From CAZPWQ01 sp964590495 (GTDB lineage: Bacteria; Bacteroidota; Rhodothermia; Balneolales; Balneolaceae): 16,049 nt of DNA. Under the pieces are notes generated by a model that ran no database searches, was not told the origin of the DNA, and saw nothing but the letters and a program-made list of their open reading frames with translations. The stretch is taken from positions 1 to 16,049 of the forward strand of contig CAZPWQ010000084.1 in the NCBI GenBank assembly GCA_964590495.1. The letters are read 5' to 3'. This document shows, one piece after another, positions 7,599-15,044 of this stretch (position 1 is the first letter of the stretch; each line of letters starts with the position of its first letter). Made by a program: the position numbers and the translations under genes.

Positions 7599-7669
7599 TA
7601 AGGAGAGGCAAGGTTAGGGAAGGACAACGTCTCGCGTCCATCATCTTACGTCAGGCTTGCTGCATTTTT

Positions 7670-7728
7670 TCCCTCACCCCAAACCCCTCTCCCCGCCGCT
7701 CGAACTGGAAGTTCTCACTGGGAGAGGG
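7670..7728. repeat. CCCTCTCCC/GGGAGAGGG intergenic hairpin repeat
   Basis: An outer stem CCCTCTCCC (7685-7693) and GGGAGAGGG (7720-7728) encloses an inner hairpin GAACT-GGA-AGTTC (7702-7714). A CCCTCACCCC segment and a T-run precede it on the plus strand. Elements of this sort, with CCCTCACCC beside the palindrome, are common dispersed intergenic repeats in bacteria; related pieces follow at 7930 and 8029. On the minus strand the end of the element is followed by an A-run, not a T-run, so it is no classic terminator in that direction. Confidence 0.65.
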
Positions 7729-7812
7729 ACTTTCTGATTTCAGCCATGGGTGTATGTACTGCTAATTACTTCTTACTTGTCTCTACACATTGGCTGCCAT
7801 TCCAAAGTGAAA

Positions 7813-7864
7813 GAGATTTCTCCATTCCGTTCCGGAAAACCGCCGGGACTGCAGTCGAAATGAC
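7813..7864 (-). repeat. GTCATT...GGAGAAATCTC dispersed repeat, copy 1
   Basis: On the minus strand the element runs from GTCATTTCGA through a hairpin (GTCCCGG and CCGGAAC, one G-U) to GGAGAAATCTC. The same order of GTCATT, GTCCC hairpin and GGAGAAATCTC appears on the plus strand at 11919-11973. The bases 7855-7874 also match 12110-12129 at 19 of 20 positions. Confidence 0.65.
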
Positions 7865-7929
7865 GTCGTTGGTTCTTTGTAGCAGCTGGATCTGAGATTG
7901 TACCGGACTATAAATTACCGGCAATACTT

Positions 7930-7950
7930 CCCTCTCCCCGTCGGAGAGGG
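7930..7950. repeat. CCCTCTCC/GGAGAGGG hairpin
   Basis: Perfect 8-bp stem, 7930-7937 with 7943-7950, and a five-base loop. Same repeat family as 7670-7728 and 8029-8052. A further unpaired GGGAGAGGG lies at 7995-8003. Confidence 0.6.
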
Positions 7951-8028
7951 ATTGAGCCCGCTCTGCGAAGCCCAGGGTTTTGGGGAGTAGTTGAGGGAGA
8001 GGGAGAACAAGGAAAAAGAAGCACGCCA

Positions 8029-8052
8029 CCCTCTCCCGCGGGCGGGAGAGGG
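8029..8052. repeat. 11-bp CCCTCTCCCGC palindrome
   Basis: Perfect 11-bp inverted repeat, 8029-8039 with 8042-8052, separated by GG. It lies 33 bp past the stop of the minus-strand FG-GAP gene and could stabilise or terminate its transcript, although no T-run follows on that strand. Confidence 0.65.
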
Positions 8053-8054
8053 AC

Positions 8055-8074
8055 GTTTCGAACTTGTTCGAAAC
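8055..8074. repeat. 9-bp GTTTCGAAC palindrome
   Basis: GTTTCGAAC (8055-8063) and GTTCGAAAC (8066-8074) form a perfect 9-bp stem with a two-base TT spacer, followed by GGGTGAGGG. This sits directly beside the CCCTCTCCC palindrome, forming a double hairpin just downstream of the FG-GAP stop codon. Confidence 0.6.
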
Positions 8075-8084
8075 CGGGTGAGGG

Positions 8085-9842
8085 CTATTCCTGCGGCTTA
8101 TGGTATTCCACGGCAACCAGACTGTCCGGGTGATCGCTTTCCGTAATATGGATAATCTCATTGATATTCAGATCATCCAGCGTATCTGTGCGGCCGGAAG
8201 GCCATTGAATGGTAAGTTTCTTGATCTTGGAATTTCCCAAACCAAAAAAGAGAGACTTGCTGCCGGAACTCATATAGGAGTTACCTGCCATAACCATTTG
8301 ATTTTGGGAGAGTCCGTCCTCCCGTTCAAGGGTTACGCGGGCACCGACGGCATCGCGATTCGAGACTGTGCCTTCCAGGTCGATTCTCACCCAATTGTTT
8401 CCGGTTGTGCGATTTTCAATAAGCTGCGATGCATTCCCGTCAATATTAGAAAAGATCAGATCAGGAGTACCGGAGCGGTCGGCATCCAGGATCGCCAGGC
8501 CTCTGGTAATCTGGTCATTGGCAAAATCGGCTACTTTTTCCGTAACATCTTTAAACTTCCCATTGCCTTGATTTTTAAAGAAGATGTTTTCTGTTTCTTC
8601 ATATTGATCCCAGATAGGTCCACCGCCCATTACCAGATCCAGGTACCCGTCCATGTCGAGGTCGACAAATGCAATTCCCCATCCCGAAGACCGTGCACTT
8701 GGCATAGTTCCCGTATAAAACGTAGCATAATCAAACCGCAGATTACCGTAATTTCTGAATAATGAAAGCATCACTCCTTTCAGGTTAGTAGTCACCATAT
8801 CCATACCTCCGCTGTAGTTGTAATCAGCGGCATCCACACCCATGCTGCTCTTTGACTCATCCACATAGGCGTCTTTACCTATTTCCAGAAATGAACCCTC
8901 ACCATCATTGAGGTATAACCTGTTTGGAGATAAATCATTCGCAATATAAATATCCGGCCAGTTATCATTATTAATATCGAACCAGATGGCTGAAAGCCCT
9001 TTGCCTTCCTCCCGGTATCCGGTTTTGTCCCGGTTTGTCACACCTGTTTCTTCCGATACGTTTGTAAAAGTGCCGTCCCCGTTGTTCCGGTACAGTATCG
9101 ATGGCTGACCCAGGTAGCCTGCGGGAGTAAGCGAACCGTCACCGTAGTGTGCCGGGTTATCTATATTCCAGTTGGCATTATTCACCACCAACAGATCGAG
9201 AAAACCATCCCGGTTATAATCGCCGGCTGATGCGGCGGCCCCCAGGCAGGTACGGTCACCGCAAAGTCCGGTAAGGTCAACGCCCGCCGAATCGGTAATA
9301 TCCGTAAAGTAGCCTCCCTCGTTTCGGAAAAGTTGTCCCCCCTTATATGAAGCAATATAGAGATCCTGCATGCCGTTGTTGTTGAAATCAAAGAAAAGCG
9401 CACCCATGGGATATCCTTCGATATTGTTCAGCCCGGCATCAGCTGTTATATCATCGAAAGTGCCGTCTTTCTGATTACTGTATAAAGCAGAAAAAGATGC
9501 TGTACTGTCTGAAGCCGGATCAAAAGAGGGCATACCTGTAAAGAAGATGTCTTCCCACCCGTCGCCGTCAACATCACCCACTGCCACACCTCCGCCCATC
9601 ACTTCAATGTAGCTGGGGTTTTCATGGTAAATATGTGCACGCTTGTAAGACTCGAGTCCCGATCCAGAAGTGATGTCGACAAGCTCAATTTCCCCTGAAT
9701 TAAAAAAGGAGAAATCATCCGGAAAAATTTTATACAGACCGGAAAAATGGATGATTAACAGCAGGAGGAGTACAGCCAGGCCCGCTGTTGAAAGCAGTCT
9801 TAGAAGTGAACGCTGTTTACCTGTATTTTTCTCTTTTGGCAT
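8085..9842 (-). CDS. membrane-anchored FG-GAP/VCBS protein with ASPIC/UnbV domain (CRTAC1-like)
   Basis: 585 residues. A basic N-terminus and one hydrophobic segment (about 15-32) anchor or export the protein. Seven calcium-binding FG-GAP-type motifs follow at D90-VDGDG, D152-FNNNG, D208-YNRDG, D289-INNDN, D340-YNYSG, D394-LDMDG and D453-ADRSG, enough for a seven-bladed beta-propeller. The ASPIC/UnbV domain spans about 493-560 (SNRDAVGARVTL, FFGLGNSKIKKLTIQW). Cys194 and Cys199 could form a local disulphide. The start is the ATG at 9842. It is transcribed divergently from the cytochrome/FG-GAP gene and is separated from the lipoprotein unit by a repeat-rich gap, so it is probably its own transcript. 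Proteins of this type are assumed to bind surfaces, glycans or partner proteins in a calcium-dependent way; no enzyme motif is visible. The family call is strong and the function unknown. Confidence 0.9.
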   Translation of the reverse strand: MPKEKNTGKQRSLLRLLSTAGLAVLLLLLIIHFSGLYKIFPDDFSFFNSGEIELVDITSGSGLESYKRAHIYHENPSYIEVMGGGVAVGDVDGDGWEDIFFTGMPSFDPASDSTASFSALYSNQKDGTFDDITADAGLNNIEGYPMGALFFDFNNNGMQDLYIASYKGGQLFRNEGGYFTDITDSAGVDLTGLCGDRTCLGAAASAGDYNRDGFLDLLVVNNANWNIDNPAHYGDGSLTPAGYLGQPSILYRNNGDGTFTNVSEETGVTNRDKTGYREEGKGLSAIWFDINNDNWPDIYIANDLSPNRLYLNDGEGSFLEIGKDAYVDESKSSMGVDAADYNYSGGMDMVTTNLKGVMLSLFRNYGNLRFDYATFYTGTMPSARSSGWGIAFVDLDMDGYLDLVMGGGPIWDQYEETENIFFKNQGNGKFKDVTEKVADFANDQITRGLAILDADRSGTPDLIFSNIDGNASQLIENRTTGNNWVRIDLEGTVSNRDAVGARVTLEREDGLSQNQMVMAGNSYMSSGSKSLFFGLGNSKIKKLTIQWPSGRTDTLDDLNINEIIHITESDHPDSLVAVEYHKPQE

Positions 9843-9848
9843 GGGTTT

Positions 9849-9876
9849 AAAATATGCTAATGTTGGCGAATGTCAA
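9849..9876 (-). promoter_or_regulatory. possible sigma-70-like promoter for the FG-GAP/UnbV gene
   Basis: On the minus strand TTGACA (9871-9876) is followed after 16 bases by TATTTT (9849-9854), directly upstream of the ATG at 9842. Transcription would start almost at the start codon, giving a leaderless or very short-leader mRNA. The hexamer is a good match but the organism may not use this consensus. Confidence 0.3.
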
Positions 9877-9945
9877 TAGTTGTTAAAATGAGAAATAATG
9901 CTTTTCGATACCAATATTTTAGCCTTAGTTATTCACATATTCCTG

Positions 9946-9958
9946 ATTCCTGAGGAAT
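9946..9958. other. 13-bp palindrome ATTCCT-G-AGGAAT
   Basis: A perfect 6-bp inverted repeat around one base, in the 424-bp divergent region between the two FG-GAP genes. It could be a regulator site. Such a short palindrome can occur by chance in AT-rich DNA. Confidence 0.3.
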
Positions 9959-10093
9959 TGCCCTAACCCGGTTTTCTCATCAAGAAATTTTTTCGCAGGA
10001 ATCTACACGGTGTTGATATGACGATCAATCTAAAATCAGACTTAAACCTTTTATTATTAATAACTTAACTCAACCTTAAATAAAAATTTGTGA

Positions 10094-10118
10094 GAAATCC
10101 GGGCTAACCCGGGATTTC
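10094..10118. other. strong palindrome/hairpin in the divergent intergenic region
   Basis: GAAATCC plus GGG (10094-10103), loop CTAA, CCCGGGATTTC (10108-10118): a 10-bp stem with one bulged base. It stands out in surrounding AT-rich sequence, 149 bp before the cytochrome gene start. No T-run follows on either strand, so an operator or 5' UTR structure is more likely than a terminator. Confidence 0.5.
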
Positions 10119-10172
10119 GCAGTGTTTGACAGACTGTAATTTAATAATTACACCCTAAAGGAATGCAACAAC

Positions 10173-10203
10173 TTGAGACACAAATAATTATCATTTCTAT
10201 AAT
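10173..10203 (+). promoter_or_regulatory. possible promoter for the cytochrome/FG-GAP gene
   Basis: TTGAGA (10173-10178) and TATAAT (10198-10203) are good hexamers, but the 19-base spacer is longer than usual. The position, 64 bp before the ATG, is reasonable. Confidence 0.25.
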
Positions 10204-10266
10204 ATCCTCTTGTGAAAAATGCCGGCTAAAAGCTTTTTGCAACAATATATTTATTAAGAAATACAA

Positions 10267-11874
10267 ATGAGTAATAAGATTAAGATAATTTTAACCGTTT
10301 CAGTTGCTTTGTTGGTATCAGCAGTATTTCTGCAGCTGTACCTGGGTTCAGAGGATAGCCGGTCAATTAAAGATCCGTACATGTCTGAGGGCAAGCGCCT
10401 GTCGGAAATTCACTGTGCCGGCTGTCATAAGTACCCGGATCCGGAACTTCTGCCCTGGAGAACATGGCGCTTTGAAACACTGGCAGCTATGGCTCCTTTT
10501 CTCGGAATTGAAGATCCACATAGTGCCGGGGCTGTACAAGATCCCCGGAAAAACCCGTCGATGCCCGACAATATTTATCCGTCAGAACCACAGGTCACGC
10601 AAGAAGAATGGCAAAAAATCCGGGATTATTATCTGCAAGTTGCACCTGAACAATTACCCTCCGGGGAACAGGAACCGGCTATTTCGGTCGACTCCCTTTT
10701 TTTTAAAGCACGTTATCCTGCATACCGCCCGGATAATCCCGCTTCGGTCACCGCAATAAAATTTGACCCCGGCAACCGGCTGATCTATCTCAGTGATTCC
10801 AATGAGAGGAGGTTTATGGTTTTTAATCAAAATCTGAATCGGATACATTACTCCAAAACAGAATCTCCTATCTCTCATATCCGGTTCCTGGATGATGAAA
10901 CCAAGCCCGGATCGCGGAATTTTCTCCTGACTTTTATCGGTCATCTAGCACCGTCCGATTCACCGTACGGGTCGGTTGTTAACGGCCGCTACGATCCGGT
11001 GTTACAGGTATCAAATATGGATTCTGTTCTTTGGGACGATATCTCACGTCCGGTTCAAAGTCAGCCCGCAGATCTGAACGGCGATGGATTGGATGATTTG
11101 CTCGTCAATGAATTCGGCCACAGGGGCGGAAGCCTGTTTTGGTTGGAGAACAGGGGAGAGGAGAGACAACCGGAAAAAAGAGTACTGATCGCTAAACCCG
11201 GATGTATACAATCGTACGTGATGGATTTTAACGGGAATGGTCGATCTGACATCCTGGCCCTGTGCAGCCAAACCGACCAGGCCATATACCTGTTTTCAAA
11301 TAAAGGCAACGGTGAGTTTGCCAGGGAAACATTGCTGACTTTCGATGTGACAGCCGGTTCCAGTTCGTTTGAAATCAATGACTTTAATGGCGACGGCCTG
11401 CCGGACATCCTTTATACCAGCGGTGATAATGCCGATTACTCGAAAATATTTAAGCCTTATCACGGGGTTTACATCTATTTGAACGGAGGGAACAACAGTT
11501 TCTCAAAAGAATGGTTTTACCCGGTAAATGGAGCTTACAATGCAAAAGCCCGTGATTTTAGTGGTGACGGACGTTTGGACATTGCAGTGATCTCCTATTT
11601 TGCCGACTACAAAAACAGCCTGGAAGAAGGTTTTATTTTATTTAAAAACGTGGGAAATCTCTCATTTACTCCCTACCACCATCCATCCGCATCGGTAGGA
11701 AGATGGATTACCATGGATGTCGCCGACTGGACCGGAAACGGCAGGGATGATATTGTTCTCGGGAGTTTTCCTGAAGGTCCGATGCAGGGGGCGGATCATG
11801 TCGACGTTCAGGATAAATGGGAGGAAGGGCCACTTTTCCTCTTGCTCGAGAATATTTCAACCAAAGAAAAGTGA
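10267..11874 (+). CDS. exported c-type cytochrome fused to FG-GAP repeats
   Basis: 535 residues. A hydrophobic segment (about 5-26) exports or anchors the protein. A cytochrome c domain follows: the haem-binding motif C50-AGC-H54 is clear, and M99 in PSMPD is a plausible sixth ligand before the helix TQEEWQKIRDYY. From about residue 160 a beta-propeller-like region carries five FG-GAP motifs at D269-LNGDG, D320-FNGNG, D372-FNGDG, D430-FSGDG and D487-WTGNG. No ASPIC/UnbV tail is present, unlike the other two FG-GAP proteins. It probably works in the periplasm, with one haem and several calcium sites, and could carry electrons from an oxidoreductase. No Shine-Dalgarno is evident before the ATG. 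A 393-bp gap separates it from the next gene in the same direction, so joint transcription is uncertain. Architecture is firm; the role is inferred. Confidence 0.88.
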   Translation: MSNKIKIILTVSVALLVSAVFLQLYLGSEDSRSIKDPYMSEGKRLSEIHCAGCHKYPDPELLPWRTWRFETLAAMAPFLGIEDPHSAGAVQDPRKNPSMPDNIYPSEPQVTQEEWQKIRDYYLQVAPEQLPSGEQEPAISVDSLFFKARYPAYRPDNPASVTAIKFDPGNRLIYLSDSNERRFMVFNQNLNRIHYSKTESPISHIRFLDDETKPGSRNFLLTFIGHLAPSDSPYGSVVNGRYDPVLQVSNMDSVLWDDISRPVQSQPADLNGDGLDDLLVNEFGHRGGSLFWLENRGEERQPEKRVLIAKPGCIQSYVMDFNGNGRSDILALCSQTDQAIYLFSNKGNGEFARETLLTFDVTAGSSSFEINDFNGDGLPDILYTSGDNADYSKIFKPYHGVYIYLNGGNNSFSKEWFYPVNGAYNAKARDFSGDGRLDIAVISYFADYKNSLEEGFILFKNVGNLSFTPYHHPSASVGRWITMDVADWTGNGRDDIVLGSFPEGPMQGADHVDVQDKWEEGPLFLLLENISTKEK

Positions 11875-11918
11875 AGGGAATTATAGGTTTTAATTAACTG
11901 CACCACCATCTATCAACG

Positions 11919-11976
11919 GTCATTCTGAAGACCGGAGTCCCGTGCTTTTGCGGGACGGAGCGGAGAAATCTCATCC
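11919..11976 (+). repeat. GTCATT...GGAGAAATCTC dispersed repeat, copy 2
   Basis: GTCATTCTGAAG is followed by the hairpin GTCCCG (11937-11942) and CGGGAC (11951-11956) and by GGAGAAATCTCATCC. Same layout as 7813-7864 on the other strand. It lies in the 393-bp gap after the cytochrome gene. Confidence 0.65.
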
Positions 11977-12073
11977 GCTATAATATGACTGCTAGTTTAC
12001 AGAAAGATTCGGATAGCTGCCCTAGCTGAGAATTACAGATGTTAAACACGTTAATTACCTTTGCCACACCTTT

Positions 12074-12119
12074 GAAATTTCTGGACTGCGCATCGGAAGA
12101 AACCACCGATCGAAATGAC
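12074..12119 (-). repeat. GTCATT dispersed repeat, divergent copy facing copy 2
   Basis: On the minus strand GTCATTTCGATCGG leads through a hairpin (ATCGG 12092-12096, CCGAT 12106-12110) to GAAATTTC. It faces copy 2, so AACGG-TCATT at 11915-11924 and its near-reverse-complement at 12115-12126 bracket about 200 bp. The rest of the gap, 12130-12267, is AT-rich and holds nothing else I can name. Confidence 0.5.
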
Positions 12120-12267
12120 GCCGTTGGTTAATTTTATGATAACTTATTCTATAAAAAAAGGGCGATGTTATAAATTGTTTGATGATCGGTTTTATCTTTT
12201 TGTTTTATGTATATTTTACTCTTATTTAATAAGCAGTTGTTAACGCGAATATAATTTTTCAACCCAA

Positions 12268-13332
12268 TTGCAGAGCAAAAAAATTAACGGCAGTATCCGG
12301 AGTAAAAAAAATACTCCGGCTATAATTTTAAAGGGCTTCATCGGCATTGTTATTCTCGCTTCTTTTTACGGCTTTTATTTACACACGGATCCAATTGAGG
12401 ATCTGCTGAATTTTGAATCGTATTCCCAGAATATTCCCGGCACTGATGTATCAATCGAAATGGTTCCGGTTACGGGTGGAACTTTTATGATGGGAAGTCC
12501 TGCAGATGAAGCAGGCAGGGAAGAGGACGAAGGTCCTTTGCACCGGGTTAAGGTCGGTGATTTCTGGATGGGCAAATATGAAATTACATGGAAACAGTAC
12601 GATATTTTTGTAAAGGAAAAAATTGAAAATGTGGAAAACAGGGCATTGACCGATGCGGCAGAAATAAAGATACCAGTCGATGCTGTTTCTCTTCCTACTC
12701 CTCCATATATTGATATGAGCTTTGGAATGGGCAGGGATGGCTATCCGGCCATTAATATGACCCAATATGCAGCATTGAATTATGCCAAATGGCTTACTGC
12801 TAAAACGGGACATTTTTACCGGCTTCCGACCGAAGCGGAATGGGAATATGCCTGCCGGGCGGGAACTGAAACGGCTTATCATTTTGGAGATGATCCGAAG
12901 GAAATTGAAGATTATGCCTGGTATTATGGTAATAGTGAAAGGAAGTATCAAAAGATAGGAAGTAAAAAGCCGAATCCGCTGGGATTATACGATATACACG
13001 GCAATGTAGCAGAGTGGACGATGGATAAATACAGCGAAGACTACTATCAACAGTTTGAGGGAAAAACGGCAGATAATCCCTGGCTTAAGCCGGACGAATT
13101 GTATCCCCGATCGGTACGGGGCGGGAGCTGGAAAGACGATCCCGAAGACCTGCGGTGTGCTGCACGTCGCGGTTCAGTATCTCGCTGGAAGCAACGCGAT
13201 CCGCAACTGCCCAAAAGCCTCTGGTGGCTGACCGACGCGCCATTTTTGGGATTTCGGTTGGTTCGTCCCAAAAATCCACCGCCGGCCGAAGAGATTGAGG
13301 AGTATTGGATTAAAGCGATGGAAGATTTTTAG
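12268..13332 (+). CDS. membrane-anchored SUMF1/formylglycine-generating-enzyme-like protein, probably not a true FGE
   Basis: 354 residues. The start is TTG at 12268: an in-frame TAA lies at 12241, no ATG or GTG comes before the membrane segment (about 17-38), and the first internal Met is at residue 65. The SUMF1 fold is clear from GGTFMMGS (70-77), RLPTEAEWEYACRAG (185-199), NVAEW (246-250), VRGGSW (283-288), RCAAR (296-300) and GFRLVR (328-333). True FGEs have two cysteines between GGS and the RxxCAAR/RVAAR segment; here that stretch is WKDDPEDL with none, so sulfatase activation is unlikely, and no sulfatase gene is nearby. Related non-FGE members act as structural or gliding-type lipoproteins or as other modifying enzymes. 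The next gene follows after 81 bp, so they are probably transcribed together. It is likely periplasmic and membrane-tethered. Confidence 0.88.
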   Translation: MQSKKINGSIRSKKNTPAIILKGFIGIVILASFYGFYLHTDPIEDLLNFESYSQNIPGTDVSIEMVPVTGGTFMMGSPADEAGREEDEGPLHRVKVGDFWMGKYEITWKQYDIFVKEKIENVENRALTDAAEIKIPVDAVSLPTPPYIDMSFGMGRDGYPAINMTQYAALNYAKWLTAKTGHFYRLPTEAEWEYACRAGTETAYHFGDDPKEIEDYAWYYGNSERKYQKIGSKKPNPLGLYDIHGNVAEWTMDKYSEDYYQQFEGKTADNPWLKPDELYPRSVRGGSWKDDPEDLRCAARRGSVSRWKQRDPQLPKSLWWLTDAPFLGFRLVRPKNPPPAEEIEEYWIKAMEDF

Positions 13333-13364
13333 ATGCTGGATACCTGATACCGGATGCTGGATAC
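13332..13364. repeat. 21-bp direct repeat GATGCTGGATAC
   Basis: The 12-mer GATGCTGGATAC occurs at 13332-13343 and 13353-13364, with further GATAC words between. It starts on the last base of the SUMF1-like stop codon. This looks like a short degenerate intergenic tandem repeat. Confidence 0.6.
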
Positions 13365-13413
13365 TGGTTCAAAATTTATACGAATAATAACTGATAACTA
13401 AACGCAAACTATC

Positions 13414-14760
13414 ATGAGTAAAAAAACGGATGGTTCGGAAAAAAATAGTATTTCTAGACGTACTTTCTTCAGGAATGCCTCGATGGCCGCTGCGGGCGGA
13501 TTGATACTGGGAACAATGCCGGGAAGTGCAGGTGCTTTTTCAGGAAGTAAAAATGACATGTTGAAAGTGGCATTGATCGGCTGTGGCGGGCGAGGTACCG
13601 GTGCTGCAAACCAGGCACTGAGTGCTGATGAAGGTGCCCAGCTTGTAGCCATGGCAGATGCCTTCCGCGATCGCCTGGACGAAAGCTATGACAGATTATC
13701 CAAGCGGTATGGCGATACCGACCAGCTTGATGTACCCGAAGAAAATAAATTCGTTGGTTTTGACGGGTATAAAAAAGCTATTGCACTGGCTGATGTTGTA
13801 ATTCTTGCAACGCCTCCGGGCTTCCGTCCCTATCATTTTGAGGAAGCGGTTAATGCCGGCAAACACGTGTTTATGGAAAAGCCGCTGGCTACTGATGTGC
13901 CCGGTGTACGCAAGGTCCTGGAGATGGGAGAGAAAGCCCAACAAAAAAATCTTAACGTGGTTGTGGGGCTTCAGCGTCACTATCAGGACAGCTACCGCGA
14001 AGTGCTGAAACGGGTTAACAACGGTGATATCGGCAAGATTGTTTCCGGGCAGGTTTATTGGAACAGCGACGGAGTGTGGGTACGGGAACGCGAGCCGGGA
14101 CAAACCGAGATGGAATACCAGATGCGCAACTGGTACTACTTCAATTGGCTGTGTGGCGATCATATCCTGGAGCAGCATATCCATAACATCGATGTTGCTA
14201 ACTGGTTTATCGGGGAATATCCGGAATCGGCTCAGGGAATGGGAGGCCGGGAAGTCCGAAAAGGCAAGGATCACGGACAGATCTTCGATCACCATTTTGT
14301 TGAATTTACCTATCCGGGCGGAGCAGTGATCGCCAGTCAGTGCCGCCACCAGGAAGGGACCATGAGCCGTGTCTCGGAATTCTTCCAGGGCACCAAGGGC
14401 ACAGTTGATACGCAGGGAGATAAAGGCATATTGAAAGACTGGAAGGGCAACGTGTTGTACGACCACCGGGGCGATGAAGACCCGAACCCATATCAGCAGG
14501 AGCATGATGAGTTGTTTGCTGCAATTCGAAACGGTGATGTGATAAATGACACAGAGAATGGAGCAAAAAGTACGATGACGGCCATACTGGGACGAATGGC
14601 GACCTATTCAGGACAAGTTGTTACCTGGGATGAGGCGATGAAATCCGAAAAAAGCCTGATGCCTGAAGAATTTTCCTGGGATGCCAATCCACCTGTCATG
14701 CCTGATGAAAACGGAAATTACCCTGTACCGGTACCGGGACTGACAGAAGTATTGGTATAA
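13414..14760 (+). CDS. Tat-exported Gfo/Idh/MocA family oxidoreductase
   Basis: 448-residue NAD(P)-dependent sugar-type oxidoreductase. The N-terminus has a Tat signal: ISRRTFF at about 13-19, then a hydrophobic, alanine-rich stretch to about residue 42. The Rossmann nucleotide site reads VALIGCGGRGTG (52-63). The family motif EKP is at 155-157 with Lys156 as the usual catalytic lysine, and the second conserved region GDHILEQHIHNIDV carries H255, H257 and D260. Tat export implies folding with cofactor in the cytoplasm and activity in the periplasm. Family members oxidise or reduce sugars and inositols, and some (GH109 type) cleave glycosides through a transient oxidation; this protein cannot be assigned to one substrate. 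It follows the SUMF1-like gene by 81 bp and is ended by a good terminator, so these two likely form a transcript. No Shine-Dalgarno is visible. Confidence 0.92.
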   Translation: MSKKTDGSEKNSISRRTFFRNASMAAAGGLILGTMPGSAGAFSGSKNDMLKVALIGCGGRGTGAANQALSADEGAQLVAMADAFRDRLDESYDRLSKRYGDTDQLDVPEENKFVGFDGYKKAIALADVVILATPPGFRPYHFEEAVNAGKHVFMEKPLATDVPGVRKVLEMGEKAQQKNLNVVVGLQRHYQDSYREVLKRVNNGDIGKIVSGQVYWNSDGVWVREREPGQTEMEYQMRNWYYFNWLCGDHILEQHIHNIDVANWFIGEYPESAQGMGGREVRKGKDHGQIFDHHFVEFTYPGGAVIASQCRHQEGTMSRVSEFFQGTKGTVDTQGDKGILKDWKGNVLYDHRGDEDPNPYQQEHDELFAAIRNGDVINDTENGAKSTMTAILGRMATYSGQVVTWDEAMKSEKSLMPEEFSWDANPPVMPDENGNYPVPVPGLTEVLV

Positions 14761-14781
14761 TAAACAGTTAATTATGGTAAA

Positions 14782-14825
14782 CCTGCTGCCGGTGAGGAAC
14801 TAAATTCTCATCCGGCAAGGTTTTT
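14782..14825 (+). terminator. Rho-independent terminator after the oxidoreductase gene
   Basis: GCCGGTGAG (14788-14796) pairs with CTCA-T-CCGGC (14807-14816, one bulge), extended by CCT/AGG at the base, and is followed at once by TTTTT (14821-14825). It lies 22 bp past the stop codon. Confidence 0.65.
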
Positions 14826-14926
14826 CAGGGATCTGAATAGCCGGGAGAATTACCTCTGCGGAAGGGATAAATAATGAGAATACAATCGATATGCTATCTA
14901 TTGTCTAATCATAACAGGATGGGTAA

Positions 14927-14982
14927 CCCTATACCCCTTATACCCTATACCCCTTATATCCTTATATCCTTATATCCTTATA
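14927..14982. repeat. 8-bp tandem repeat array upstream of the isomerase gene
   Basis: Seven contiguous 8-bp units: CCCTATAC, CCCTTATA, CCCTATAC, CCCTTATA, then TCCTTATA three times. The first four form a 16-bp unit repeated perfectly. The array ends 62 bp before the ATG at 15045, in the promoter or leader position, so a change in copy number by slippage could alter expression. Confidence 0.85.
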
Positions 14983-15044
14983 TTTGAATCCACATCATAA
15001 ATCAGCGTTGCTAAAGCCGACCACTAACCAGAAAAATAAGTATT

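Noticed and set aside
7340..7765. Open frame of 141 codons on the plus strand over the repeat region
   Set aside because: Its translation repeats HRAADVAVRW because it runs through the hairpin copies, and it overlaps the lipoprotein B start region. It has no recognisable domain and is a repeat artefact.
8100..8762. Open frame of 220 codons antisense to the minus-strand FG-GAP gene
   Set aside because: FG-GAP and UnbV motifs on the minus strand cover the whole stretch; the antisense translation has no recognisable feature.
13696..14505. Open frame of 269 codons antisense to the Gfo/Idh/MocA gene
   Set aside because: Lies wholly inside a gene with clear family motifs on the other strand and shows no domain of its own.
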